NCBI RefSeq assembly: GCF_000282615.1
Contig: NZ_AKIY01000009.1
Location: 1 to 38,772, forward strand
DNA length: 38,772 bases
Reading direction: 5' to 3'
Source: Bradyrhizobium sp. YR681
Lineage (GTDB): Bacteria > Pseudomonadota > Alphaproteobacteria > Rhizobiales > Xanthobacteraceae
The notes beneath the pieces were generated by a model. That model worked only from the letters and a program-made list of their open reading frames with translations. It made no database searches and was not told the origin of the DNA. A program made the position numbers and the translations under genes. The stretch's first letter is position 1. Each line of letters begins with the position of its first letter. Of the stretch, positions 16,484-24,268 are shown in pieces.

Positions 16484-17449
16484 TCAATCAGCCTTGATGT
16501 TGGCCTTGCGCACGACCGGAATCCACTTGGCGTCCTCGCGCTCGAGATAGGCCTTGAACTCGTCCGGCGTCATCGGGGTGGATTCGCCGCCGAGCTTTTC
16601 GAACTTGTCGATCACGCCGGGGTCCTTCAGGATCGCGACCAGCGTCTCGTGCAGCTTGTCGACGACAGGGGCCGGCGTGCCTGCCGGCGCGAACAGGCCG
16701 GTAAAGGTCTGGCCGTCGAAGTCCTTGTAGCCGAGCTCGGCGAAGGTCGGCACGTCAGGCAGCGACTTCAGCCGGTGCGGGCTGGTGACGGCGAGCGCGC
16801 GGAACAGGCCGGCCTTGATGTGCTGGAGGCTGACCGTGAGCTGGTCGAATGCGAACTGCACCTGGCCGCCGAGCAGATCGTTGATCGCAGGCGCATTGCC
16901 GCGGTAATGCGCGGTGACCCATTGCAGGTCGAGGCTGGACTGCATCAGCTCGCTGAGCAGATGGTTGGTGGTGCCGGGGCCCGGCGAGGCCATGGTCAGC
17001 TTGCCGGGCTCGCGCTTGGCGAGATCGACGAATTCCTTGAAGGTCGTCGCCTGCACTGACGGATGCACCTCGAGCACCAGCGGCGTCATCGAGATCGTCG
17101 AGATCGGCAGGAAGTCCTTCTTCCAGTTATAGGCGTCGCGCTTGTTGATCTCGGTCGCGAACAGCACCGGGCCGTTGGCGCCGACGAACAGCGTGTAGCC
17201 GTCGGGCGCCGATTTCGCGAAAGCCTCGCCCGCGATCATGCCGCCGGCGCCGGCCTTGTTCTCGATGATGAAGGGCTGGCCGAGCTTTTCCTGGAGCTTG
17301 TCGGCGATGATGCGCGCCGCGCTGTCGACATTGCCGCCGGCCGGATAGGGCACGATCAGCTTGACGCTGCGCGCCGGCCATTGCTGGGCCGATGCGGGCC
17401 CTGCCAGGATCGCTGTGACAGCAGCTATGGCAATCGCGATTAATCTCAT
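16484..17449 (-). CDS. Bug/TctC-type periplasmic substrate-binding protein
   Basis: A 321-residue protein with a Sec signal peptide (MRLIAIAIAAVTAILAGPASA, cleavage after ASA) and the Bug family pattern: WPARSVKLIVPYPAGGNVDSAARIIADKL, GQPFIIENKAGAGG, GPGTTNHLLSEL, DVPTFAELGY and LFAPAGTPAPVVDKL. Bug proteins capture carboxylated compounds such as citrate, nicotinate or aromatic acids in the periplasm; most, as here, lack a TctAB permease next door. The start has GGGAGG seven bases upstream. It is the first gene of the operon divergent from the IclR regulator, which suggests that the pathway substrate is an organic acid. Confidence 0.93.
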   Translation of the reverse strand: MRLIAIAIAAVTAILAGPASAQQWPARSVKLIVPYPAGGNVDSAARIIADKLQEKLGQPFIIENKAGAGGMIAGEAFAKSAPDGYTLFVGANGPVLFATEINKRDAYNWKKDFLPISTISMTPLVLEVHPSVQATTFKEFVDLAKREPGKLTMASPGPGTTNHLLSELMQSSLDLQWVTAHYRGNAPAINDLLGGQVQFAFDQLTVSLQHIKAGLFRALAVTSPHRLKSLPDVPTFAELGYKDFDGQTFTGLFAPAGTPAPVVDKLHETLVAILKDPGVIDKFEKLGGESTPMTPDEFKAYLEREDAKWIPVVRKANIKAD

Positions 17450-17567
17450 GTTAACCTCCCGGCGGCGCTTCCAATTCCATATCGAGCGCCGTTGACGTTG
17501 CGCACGGCGCGCGATCGGAGCGCAATCTCCAGATGTGCGCTTTACCTGTCGAGTGAATTGTGGCGTT

Positions 17568-17588
17568 CTTGTCCATAATATGGACAAG
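17568..17588. promoter_or_regulatory. Putative IclR operator overlapping the iclR start codon
   Basis: Ten-base arms CTTGTCCATA and TATGGACAAG surround a single central A, giving a perfect 21-bp palindrome. The iclR-type gene's ATG (17580-17582) lies inside the right arm. IclR-family sites are typically 15-bp-class palindromes with an AT-rich centre, which the core GTCCATAATATGGAC fits. Autorepression and control of the divergent operon, 118 bases away, are inferred. Confidence 0.7.
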
Positions 17589-18380
17589 GCCGATTCCTCA
17601 ATATCCGCGCGTGGCGCGCTGGAACCGCGACAAGGCGCACAGGCGATCCGGCGTGCGCTTGCGGTGCTGCGTATTCTTGCCGCAGGGCGCGAAGACGGTG
17701 TGCCATTGGCCGAGGTCGTGCGCGCGACCGGTCTCACACGTCCGACCGTGCATCGCATCGTCCATGTGCTGATCGAGGAAGGCATCGTCGAACGGCACGG
17801 CAGGAGCGGCCGCTACGCGATCGGAAACCAGGTGCCGGAGCTGGCGCTCGCGCGCCCGCGGCCGTCGCGGCTGCTGGTCGCCGCCAATCCGTCGCTGCAG
17901 CGTGCGTCCACCGAGATCGGCGACACGCTGTTCCTGACCGTGCGCACAGGCCACGACACGCTGTGCGTGGATCGCAGGATCGGAATCTATCCGATCCAGG
18001 TGTTGTCGATCGAGGTCGGCGCACGCCGGCCGCTCGGCGTCTCCAGCGCCGGCGTCGCCATCCTCGCCGCGATGCCGGCGCAGGACGCGCGAAAAATCGT
18101 CGCGGCCAACGAGAAGCGGTTCGAGACCTACCAGACCGACGCCGCGGCGGTGATGAGCCAGGTCACCGCTGCGCGGAAGCGGGGATATAATATGAGGGAG
18201 ATCGGCCTGGTGCAGGGCACGAAATCGATCTCCACCTGGATCAAGACGCCGGACGGGCAGCCGGCCGCGGCCATCACCGTCTCCGCCGTTCGGACGAGGC
18301 TCGGACCAAGGCGGGAGCAGGAGGTCGCGGAGATTCTGCTGCGGGAGGCACGGATCATCGAGCAGGCCATTCGCGGCTAG
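17580..18380 (+). CDS. IclR family transcriptional regulator
   Basis: A 266-residue regulator. The N-terminal winged HTH (residues about 20-85) includes QAIRRALAVLRILAAGREDG, the recognition region ATGLTRPTVHRIVHVLIEEG and RYAIGNQ. The C-terminal effector domain has VDRRIGIYPIQVL, GARRPLGVSSAGVAILAAM and a late KSISTWIKTPDG. IclR proteins respond to organic acids of catabolic routes. It is divergent from the Bug-led operon and presumably regulates it in response to a pathway acid. I placed the start at ATG 17580 because family homology begins soon after; it overlaps the palindrome at 17568-17588. No strong Shine-Dalgarno is visible. Confidence 0.92.
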   Translation: MDKADSSISARGALEPRQGAQAIRRALAVLRILAAGREDGVPLAEVVRATGLTRPTVHRIVHVLIEEGIVERHGRSGRYAIGNQVPELALARPRPSRLLVAANPSLQRASTEIGDTLFLTVRTGHDTLCVDRRIGIYPIQVLSIEVGARRPLGVSSAGVAILAAMPAQDARKIVAANEKRFETYQTDAAAVMSQVTAARKRGYNMREIGLVQGTKSISTWIKTPDGQPAAAITVSAVRTRLGPRREQEVAEILLREARIIEQAIRG

Positions 18381-18477
18381 CGCTGCGAGCCGACGTGCGG
18401 CGCTGTCAATGGGCTGACGTCCCGCGCGATTTTATGGCACAACGACCGCCATCGCCGACCGACCAACGAGGCCAAGC

Positions 18478-19773
18478 ATGCCCGCGCCAAAACCGCCTGC
18501 CTTCGAGACCCTGAGCCTGCATGCTGGCCAGCATCCGGATCCCGCGACCGGAGCCCGCGCGGTGCCGATCTACCAGACCACGTCCTACGTGTTCCAGGAT
18601 TCCGATCACGCTGCCGCGCTGTTCAATCTGGAACGCGCCGGCCACATCTATGCGCGCATCTCCAACCCCACCACCGGCGTGCTGGAGGAACGGCTTGCGG
18701 CGCTGGAGGGCGGTGTCGGCGCGATCTGCACCGCCAGCGGCATGGCCGCGCTGCATCTGGCCATCGCGACGCTGCTGAACGCCGGCGACCATATCGTGGC
18801 GTCGAGCTCGCTCTATGGCGGCACCATCAATCTGCTGGCGCACACGCTGCCGCGCTTCGGCATCACCACCACCTTCGTGAAGCCGCGCGACCATGATGCG
18901 TTCCGCGCGGCGATCAAGCCGAACACGAAACTGGTCATCGGCGAGACCATCGGCAATCCCGGCCTCGAAGTCCTCGACATCCCCAAGGTCGCGCAGATCG
19001 CGCATGACGCAAAGATCCCGCTGCTGATCGACAATACCTTTGCCACGCCCTATCTCAGCCGTCCGATCGAGCTTGGCGCCGACATCGTGATGCATTCGGC
19101 GACCAAATGGATCGGCGGCCACGGCATCGCGATCGGCGGCGCCATCATCGACGGCGGCCGCTTCGACTGGCGCGATTCCGGCAAATTCGGCGTGCTGACC
19201 GAGCCCTATGGCGGCTATCACGGCATCGTCTTCGACGAGCAGTTCGGCACCGCCGCCTTCATCATGCGCGCGCGCACCGAGGGCCTGCGCGATTTCGGCG
19301 CCTGCCTGTCGCCAACCAACGCGTTCCAGCTCCTCCAGGGCGTGGAGACGCTCGGCGTGCGCATGGACCGCCACCTCCAGAACACGCATCTGGTGCTGGA
19401 GGCGCTGAAGTCGAACAAGGCGGTGGACTGGGTGCTGCATCCCTCGCTCGAGGACCACACGGACTATCAGCTCGCCAAGACGCTGCTGCCGCGCGGCGCG
19501 GGCTCGATCGTTTCCTTCGGCATCAAGGGCGGGCGCCCTGCGGGTCGCAAGTTCATCGAAGCGCTGCGCATGATCAGCCATCTTGCCAATGTCGGCGACG
19601 CCAAGACGCTGGTGATCCACCCCGCCTCGACCACGCATCAGCAGATGGACGCCGGGCAGCTGAAGGCCGCAGGTATCGGCGAGGAGCTGGTGCGGCTGTC
19701 GGTCGGCATCGAGACAGCAAGCGACATCATCGACGATCTGGCGCAGGCGCTGCGCATCTCGCAAAAGGTCTGA
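18478..19773 (+). CDS. metY: O-acetylhomoserine sulfhydrylase (MetY-type, PLP enzyme)
   Basis: A 431-residue Cys/Met-metabolism PLP enzyme. It shows FETLSLHAGQHPDPATGARAVPIYQTTSY at the start, YARISNPT for PLP phosphate contact, the IDNTFATPYLSRP strand, the Schiff-base lysine Lys210 in MHSATKWIGGHG, and the long VFDEQFGTAAFIMRAR insertion typical of MetY rather than MetZ. It makes homocysteine from O-acetylhomoserine and sulfide in the cytoplasm, giving direct sulfhydrylation for methionine synthesis. GAGG lies before the ATG. I looked for a SAM riboswitch in the 97 bases upstream and saw none. The downstream hydrolase starts four bases after its stop. Confidence 0.9.
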   Translation: MPAPKPPAFETLSLHAGQHPDPATGARAVPIYQTTSYVFQDSDHAAALFNLERAGHIYARISNPTTGVLEERLAALEGGVGAICTASGMAALHLAIATLLNAGDHIVASSSLYGGTINLLAHTLPRFGITTTFVKPRDHDAFRAAIKPNTKLVIGETIGNPGLEVLDIPKVAQIAHDAKIPLLIDNTFATPYLSRPIELGADIVMHSATKWIGGHGIAIGGAIIDGGRFDWRDSGKFGVLTEPYGGYHGIVFDEQFGTAAFIMRARTEGLRDFGACLSPTNAFQLLQGVETLGVRMDRHLQNTHLVLEALKSNKAVDWVLHPSLEDHTDYQLAKTLLPRGAGSIVSFGIKGGRPAGRKFIEALRMISHLANVGDAKTLVIHPASTTHQQMDAGQLKAAGIGEELVRLSVGIETASDIIDDLAQALRISQKV

Positions 19774-19777
19774 CGCC

Positions 19778-20560
19778 ATGAAGCTTTCCGTTGACGGTGC
19801 CGAGGTGTTCGTCGCAACCGGCGGCCGCGAATTCGACAAGTCCCTGCCCGCTGTCGTCTTTCTCCACGGCGCCGGCTTCGACCGGTCGAGCTGGGCGCTG
19901 CATACGCGCTGGTTCGCCCATCACGGCTTTGGCGTGCTCGCGCCAGACCTGCCGGGTCACGGCCGTTCTGCCGTCCCTTCGCTGTCGAGCATTGCGGAGA
20001 TGGCCGACTGGACGGCGGCATTGCTCGCCGCGGCCGGCGTGGCGAAAGCCCACCTGATCGGCCACTCCATGGGATCGCTGATCTCGCTGGAGACCGCAGC
20101 ACGTCATCCCGACAAGGTCTCGGCGCTGAGCCTGATCGGCACCGCCGCGACCATGACGGTCGGCCCGGATCTCCTCAAGGCGGCTGAAGCCAATTCGCAG
20201 GATGCCAACGACATGGTGTCGATCTGGGGCCTCGGCTTCAACGCCGAGCTCGGCGGCAGCCTGGCGCCGGGCCTGTGGATGCACGGCGGCGCGCAGGCGG
20301 TGTTGAAGTCTTGCGAGCCGGGCGTGCTCTTCAAGGATCTGTCGGCCTGCAATGCCTACGCGAATGCGCTTGCCGCTGCCGCGAGCGTCAAAGTGCCTGC
20401 GACGCTGATCCTCGGCGAACGCGACATGATGACACCGGCGAGGGCCGGCAAGGCGCTCGCAGCAGCGATCCCGCATGCGAGGACCGTCGTGGTGCCGGGC
20501 GCCGGCCACATGATCATGGCCGAGCGCCCGGACGAGTTGCTGGCGGCGCTGAAGGGGTGA
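19778..20560 (+). CDS. Alpha/beta hydrolase
   Basis: A 260-residue alpha/beta-fold hydrolase: AVVFLHGAGFDRSSWALH forms the oxyanion region, LAPDLPGHGRS follows, the nucleophile elbow is GHSMGS (Ser97), the acid lies in LILGERDMMTP and the histidine in VPGAGHMIMAERPDEL. The triad looks intact, and no signal peptide is present. It is transcribed with metY (four-base gap), so a role linked to homoserine esters or thioesters is conceivable. Family resemblance alone does not define the substrate. It converges with the sulfonate-type binding protein gene, whose stop lies only seven bases away. Confidence 0.88.
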   Translation: MKLSVDGAEVFVATGGREFDKSLPAVVFLHGAGFDRSSWALHTRWFAHHGFGVLAPDLPGHGRSAVPSLSSIAEMADWTAALLAAAGVAKAHLIGHSMGSLISLETAARHPDKVSALSLIGTAATMTVGPDLLKAAEANSQDANDMVSIWGLGFNAELGGSLAPGLWMHGGAQAVLKSCEPGVLFKDLSACNAYANALAAAASVKVPATLILGERDMMTPARAGKALAAAIPHARTVVVPGAGHMIMAERPDELLAALKG

Positions 20561-20567
20561 GCTCCGC

Positions 20568-21521
20568 TCAGGAGCCCGGTGTCCACTTCCAGACGATGTC
20601 GGAGACGTTCACCGGCTTCGGGATCAGGCCGACCCTGGCAAAGCGGTCGGCGACCGCCTGCTGACTCCTGATCACGTCCGCGTCCACCGGCACGGTACGG
20701 TAGTTGGAGCGATCGACGAAGCGGCGGATCGCTTCGATATCGACACCGGTCGCCTCGGCCTGCGCTTTGGCGACCTCCTCGTGATGCGAGTCGGCCCAGA
20801 CACCTTCGGACGCGAAGGTCGTGTTGAGCTTCGCGACGAGTGACGGATACTTTTCCACGAAGTCGGCGCCGGCGATGTAGAATGCGTTCGGCTGATGGAC
20901 GTCCTTGTCGAAGGCGATGACGCGCGCGTTCTCCTTCAATTCGGCCAGCGCGAAGTAGGGATCCCAGATCGACCAGGCGTCGACCGAGCCCTTGACGAAG
21001 GCTGCCGTGGCATCGGCCGGGGCGAGCGGTGCCGGCGTGATGTCGGTCCATGCAAGGCCGGCCTTCTCCAACGCCGCGACCAGCAGGTTATGGGCGCTCG
21101 ATCCCTTGCCGAACGCAACGCGCTTGCCTTTGAGATCGGCGAGCGTCTTGATCGGGGAGTCCTTGGGCACGATGATGGCCTGGCTGGTGCCGTCCGACTT
21201 CACCGCCGCAACGTAGCGGATCCTGGCGCCGCCGGCCTGCGCGAAGATTGGCGGGGCGTCGCCGACATAGCCAAAATCGACGCTGCCGACATTGATGGCC
21301 TCCAGCAGCGGCGGACCGAACTGGAAGTCGATCCACTTGATCTCGATGCCAAGCGGCTTGAAGGCGTTTTCGAGCGTCTGGCGCTGGCGCACCGCCGGGA
21401 AGAAGCCGCCTTTCTGCGTGCCGATGCGGATTTCGGCCGGCTTGTCCTCGGCGCGCGCGGGCGCGGCAAGGGCGGTTGCAAGGAGAAGCGTCGTTGCGAT
21501 GATGTATCGTCGCGTAATCAT
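20568..21521 (-). CDS. ABC transporter substrate-binding protein, aliphatic sulfonate (SsuA) type
   Basis: A 317-residue periplasmic binding protein with a signal peptide (MITRRYIIATTLLLATALAAPARA, cleavage before ED). It then shows IRIGTQKGGFFPAVRQRQTLE, GPPLLEAINVGSVDFGYVGDAPPIFAQA, IKTLADLKGKRVAFGKGSSAHNLL and DAWSIWDPYFA. These are the hallmarks of SsuA-like sulfonate-binding proteins. The cognate permease (SsuC), ATPase (SsuB) and monooxygenase (SsuD) genes are not in the window, so it is an orphan. Sulfur acquisition would fit the neighbouring metY. The downstream part of its transcript runs into the convergent hydrolase gene. Confidence 0.9.
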   Translation of the reverse strand: MITRRYIIATTLLLATALAAPARAEDKPAEIRIGTQKGGFFPAVRQRQTLENAFKPLGIEIKWIDFQFGPPLLEAINVGSVDFGYVGDAPPIFAQAGGARIRYVAAVKSDGTSQAIIVPKDSPIKTLADLKGKRVAFGKGSSAHNLLVAALEKAGLAWTDITPAPLAPADATAAFVKGSVDAWSIWDPYFALAELKENARVIAFDKDVHQPNAFYIAGADFVEKYPSLVAKLNTTFASEGVWADSHHEEVAKAQAEATGVDIEAIRRFVDRSNYRTVPVDADVIRSQQAVADRFARVGLIPKPVNVSDIVWKWTPGS

Positions 21522-21547
21522 GGTTGGTCCTCTCGGTTGCTTCGGGG

Positions 21548-21769
21548 TCAGATGGCCAGGAATGGAGAATTCGCGCGCCCGCTCCGTTCCGACAACACCG
21601 CGCGCGCGGCGCGCTCGGCTTCGCGGGCGGAGCGGAACTGGCGACCTTCGAGGCTGTCGAACAAGCGCTCGGAGGAGAAGAAACGGAAGCCGCGCGCATC
21701 GCGCGTGACGATGCCCGCGGCGCGGTCGTGGATTTCGATGATGTAGGCGTTCGATTGGGCTTGAGACAT
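21548..21769 (-). CDS. Small conserved hypothetical protein
   Basis: A 73-residue protein reading MSQAQSNAYIIEIHDRAAGI, then a FRFFSSERLFDSLEGRQF segment and RSAREAERAARAVL. I know this pattern (YVIEIHxRxAGIV...FFSSDRLFDSLDGRxFRSAxxAERAAR) as a frequent small protein in Bradyrhizobium of unknown function. The amphipathic basic C-terminal helix and beta-rich start suggest a compact soluble domain. It lies 26 bases upstream of the sulfonate-binding protein start on the same strand and could share its promoter. Confidence 0.75.
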   Translation of the reverse strand: MSQAQSNAYIIEIHDRAAGIVTRDARGFRFFSSERLFDSLEGRQFRSAREAERAARAVLSERSGRANSPFLAI

Positions 21770-22162
21770 GACTGCTCGTTCGCCGGGATTTCGGCGCTCC
21801 TGTCCGGGATGTACGATATGTGGCGTTGCTACAGACCGATCAGCAACAACAACAGGCGCCGGTGGCCGCCGAGAAACAGCGCCGCGTCATGCACGCGTGC
21901 ATGTCATCGGGATTACGCTGGTGATCGGTTCTCATGGTGCGGCATCAAGCTCGAGGAGCAGTTTCGATGCTGTAAATATCGAGTGATTGCCGCGTTCGGT
22001 CAATGAAATGGCTATCCATATTTGGCAGCGACGCGCTGGGGCGCTTCTCCGGGTGGAAGCGATGGCAGTCGGATTTATCTCGCGATGAATTCAACGCCGG
22101 AGCGCGGCCGGCCGTGATACGGTTCCGGCAGCGACAAAACAGGCGATTTGGGAGGCCTAGAC
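21770..22162. other. Gene-free gap with a 16-bp palindrome
   Basis: These 393 bases carry the divergent promoters of the small protein (left) and the SDR (right). A perfect 16-bp palindrome, CATGCACGCGTGCATG, lies at 21888-21903. A 56-codon frame (22003-22173) exists but overlaps the SDR start and shows no family resemblance. Nothing else is recognised. Confidence 0.5.
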
Positions 22163-22894
22163 ATGGCGGATGATCTGAAAGGGCGCACGGCGCTCGTCAC
22201 CGGCGGCTCGCGCGGCATTGGCGCAGCCGTCTGTCGCGCGCTGGCGGCATCGGGCGCCGCGGTGGCGATCAATTGCCGCGAGCAGATCGGGCAAGCCGAG
22301 CAACTGGCAGGCGAGATCGTCAAGCAGGGTGGCCGCGCCATCGTCGTCGCCGCCGACGTCTCCCGGCACGACGCCGTCGCCGGCATGGTCGAGCGCGTCA
22401 CCGCCGGGCTCGGCCCCGTCGACATCCTCGTCAACAATGCCAGCATCGCCATCACGCGCGGCGTCGACGACCTCACCGAGGACGATTTCGACCGCACCAT
22501 TCTGGTCAATCTGAAATCCGTCTTCCTGTGCACGCAGGCCGTGCTGCCGGCGATGCGCGCGAGGAGATGGGGCCGCATCGTCAACATCTCCTCCGGCGCC
22601 GCGCGCGGCGCCGGCTCGATCGGCCCGCACTACAATGCGTCGAAGGCCGGCATGGAGGGTCTTACGCGAGGTTACGCAGCGCGGCTCGTGAAGGAGGGCA
22701 TCACCGTCAACGCTGTGGCGCCGTCGCTGATCGAGACCGACATGATGAGCGGCCAGCCCCAACTCGTCAGCCGCATCCCGCTCGGTCGCTTCGGAACGGC
22801 GGACGAGGTGGCGAAAACCGTGATGCTACTGGTCGACAACGCCTACATGACCGGGCAGACGGTCGCGCTGAGCGGCGGGATGGCGTTTAACTAG
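22163..22894 (+). CDS. SDR family oxidoreductase, FabG-like
   Basis: A 243-residue classical short-chain dehydrogenase: TGGSRGIG cofactor motif (13-20), NNAS near 91-94, catalytic Ser144, Tyr157 and Lys161 (HYNASKAG), and the C-terminal LSGG motif. It would interconvert 3-oxoacyl thioesters or other ketones and alcohols with NADPH or NADH; whether the carrier is ACP, CoA or a small molecule is not visible. Start 22163 has GGGAGG eight bases upstream. It is a single gene converging on the PPOX/phn operon, with a family C palindrome in between. Confidence 0.9.
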   Translation: MADDLKGRTALVTGGSRGIGAAVCRALAASGAAVAINCREQIGQAEQLAGEIVKQGGRAIVVAADVSRHDAVAGMVERVTAGLGPVDILVNNASIAITRGVDDLTEDDFDRTILVNLKSVFLCTQAVLPAMRARRWGRIVNISSGAARGAGSIGPHYNASKAGMEGLTRGYAARLVKEGITVNAVAPSLIETDMMSGQPQLVSRIPLGRFGTADEVAKTVMLLVDNAYMTGQTVALSGGMAFN

Positions 22895-22913
22895 GGGAGG
22901 TAAACGAGAGAGC

Positions 22914-23006
22914 CGTAGGGTGGGCAAAGCGAAGCGTGCCCACCATCCGTGTGTAATCGGTGAGAATTCGTGGGCACGGCGCAAGTGCGCCTTTGCCCAC
23001 CCTACG
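22914..23006. repeat. Palindromic repeat, family C, copy 1
   Basis: Starts CGTAGGGTGGGCAAAGCG and ends GCGCCTTTGCCCACCCTACG; inner GTGCCCAC and GTGGGCAC extend the pairing. The 93-base unit fills the space between the convergent SDR and PPOX flavoprotein genes. Two more copies lie at 30904-30995 and 37377-37467. Confidence 0.85.
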
Positions 23007-23033
23007 ACTCCGGACTCGTGGAAAGTAAAACGC

Positions 23034-23645
23034 TCACCACATCGTTGCCGCCGCACGCTCCGGCCAGATGCGATCATACTCGGCGCCGCCGACCTTGTTC
23101 TCGCTCATCTCGGCGAGGATCTGGCCGGGTGTCGGCAAGGTCTCCGGATCGATGCGCTTGTCGGGATTCCAGAGGTCGGAGCGGACGATGGCGCGGGCGC
23201 ACTGGAAGTAGATTTCGTCCACCTTCATCACCATCACGCTGCGCGGGGCCTTGCCCTCGACCTTGAAGGAAGCCAGCAGCTCAGGATCAACGGAAAGATG
23301 GGCGCGGCCGTTGGCGCGGACCGCGTTGCCGGAGCCGGGGATCAGGAACATCAGCGACACCCGGGGATCGCGCACGACGTTGCGCAAGGAATCGACCCGG
23401 TTGTTGCCGCGGCGATCCGGCAGCATCAGCGTCTTGGGATCGTGGATGCGGACGAAGCCGGGGAGATCGCCGCGCGGCGAGCAGTCGATGCCCTCGGGGC
23501 CGATGGTGGCGAGCGCCGCGAACGGCGCCTTCTCGATGAAGATGCGATAGAGCGGGGTGACGTGGTCGGCGACTTTCACGGTCGAGGCGTCATTGGTGGC
23601 GCCGTAGATGGCCTCTAGCTGTTCGACCGTTTCGATCACCGTCAT
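23034..23645 (-). CDS. PPOX-class FMN-binding flavoprotein (MSMEG_1061-like)
   Basis: A 203-residue pyridoxamine-phosphate-oxidase-fold protein: RIFIEKAPFAALATIGPEG, CSPRGDLPGFVRIHDPKTLMLPDRRGNNRVDSLRNVVRDPRVSLMFLIPG and NGRAHLSVDP. It resembles the FMN-dependent PPOX-type family typified by MSMEG_1061 rather than a true PdxH. The substrate is unknown. It starts 26 bases after phnN on the same strand with AGGAGAGAG upstream, so it is probably the last gene of the phn operon, though no phosphonate role is known for this family. It may equally be a passenger. Confidence 0.85.
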   Translation of the reverse strand: MTVIETVEQLEAIYGATNDASTVKVADHVTPLYRIFIEKAPFAALATIGPEGIDCSPRGDLPGFVRIHDPKTLMLPDRRGNNRVDSLRNVVRDPRVSLMFLIPGSGNAVRANGRAHLSVDPELLASFKVEGKAPRSVMVMKVDEIYFQCARAIVRSDLWNPDKRIDPETLPTPGQILAEMSENKVGGAEYDRIWPERAAATMW

Positions 23646-23671
23646 TCCACTCTCTCCTGTTGCGCCAGCGG

Positions 23672-24268
23672 TTATTCGTGCCAGCCTTCGTTCCTGATCA
23701 CGCGCACGAGCTGGCGGCTGTGATAGTCCGCGCTGCCGGCATTGAGGATGGTGATATCGGCTTGCGCGGCCGCATCGTGGACGCTACGCGCGAGGCGGTC
23801 CGTGATATTGCCGTCGCTGTGACGGGCGCGGGCGGCAAGGCGCTGCGCCAGCACATCCGGCGGCGCGGTGATCGCGACGACGACGACGTTGGCATAGGCC
23901 TGGCGCAACGCTCCGATCACGGTGCGCGAGACATTGGCGACGACCGCGCGTCCTGCGCGGATATCGTCATTGATGTCGAGCGGGAGCGCGTAGGAATGTC
24001 CGTGCGCCTCCCAATGCACGGCGAAATCTCCATGGTCGCGCGCGCGGCCGAACTCATCCCGGCTGACCGCAATGTTGTCCTCGTCGGCGGAGGATTCGCG
24101 CGTGACGACACGGCGCGGGAAGACGATGTCGTGGTCGTCGGCGCAGGCCGCCTGCGCCAGCCGCAAAAGCGTGTCCTTGCCGGCGCCGCTGGGACCGACC
24201 ACGAGCACGAGCCGTCCGGGTCCGATCCCGCCGGCCTCGTCCCGTGCCATGGTCGCGGTCTCGCTCAT
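23672..24268 (-). CDS. phnN: Ribose 1,5-bisphosphate phosphokinase PhnN
   Basis: A 198-residue guanylate-kinase-like protein that phosphorylates ribose 1,5-bisphosphate to PRPP, the last step recycling the ribosyl product of the C-P lyase route. The P-loop GPSGAGKD lies at residues 25-32, followed by FPRRVVTRESSADEDN (the substrate region) and RAVVANVSRTVIGALRQAY. Length suits the E. coli enzyme (185 aa). Its ATG overlaps the phnM stop by four bases (ATGA at 24265-24268), indicating coupled translation. It ends the core phnGHIJKLMN set. Confidence 0.95.
   Translation of the reverse strand: MSETATMARDEAGGIGPGRLVLVVGPSGAGKDTLLRLAQAACADDHDIVFPRRVVTRESSADEDNIAVSRDEFGRARDHGDFAVHWEAHGHSYALPLDINDDIRAGRAVVANVSRTVIGALRQAYANVVVVAITAPPDVLAQRLAARARHSDGNITDRLARSVHDAAAQADITILNAGSADYHSRQLVRVIRNEGWHE

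Noticed and set aside
18381..18477. A SAM riboswitch before metY
   Set aside because: No SAM-II or SAM/SAH-type conserved core or pseudoknot could be traced in the 97 bases.
18406..19839. A 477-codon minus-strand frame
   Set aside because: It is the antisense of the O-acetylhomoserine sulfhydrylase, which has all PLP motifs.
22003..22173. A 56-codon frame starting MKWLSIFGSDALG
   Set aside because: It overlaps the start of the SDR gene, has no Shine-Dalgarno, and its second half is Arg/Gln-rich filler.
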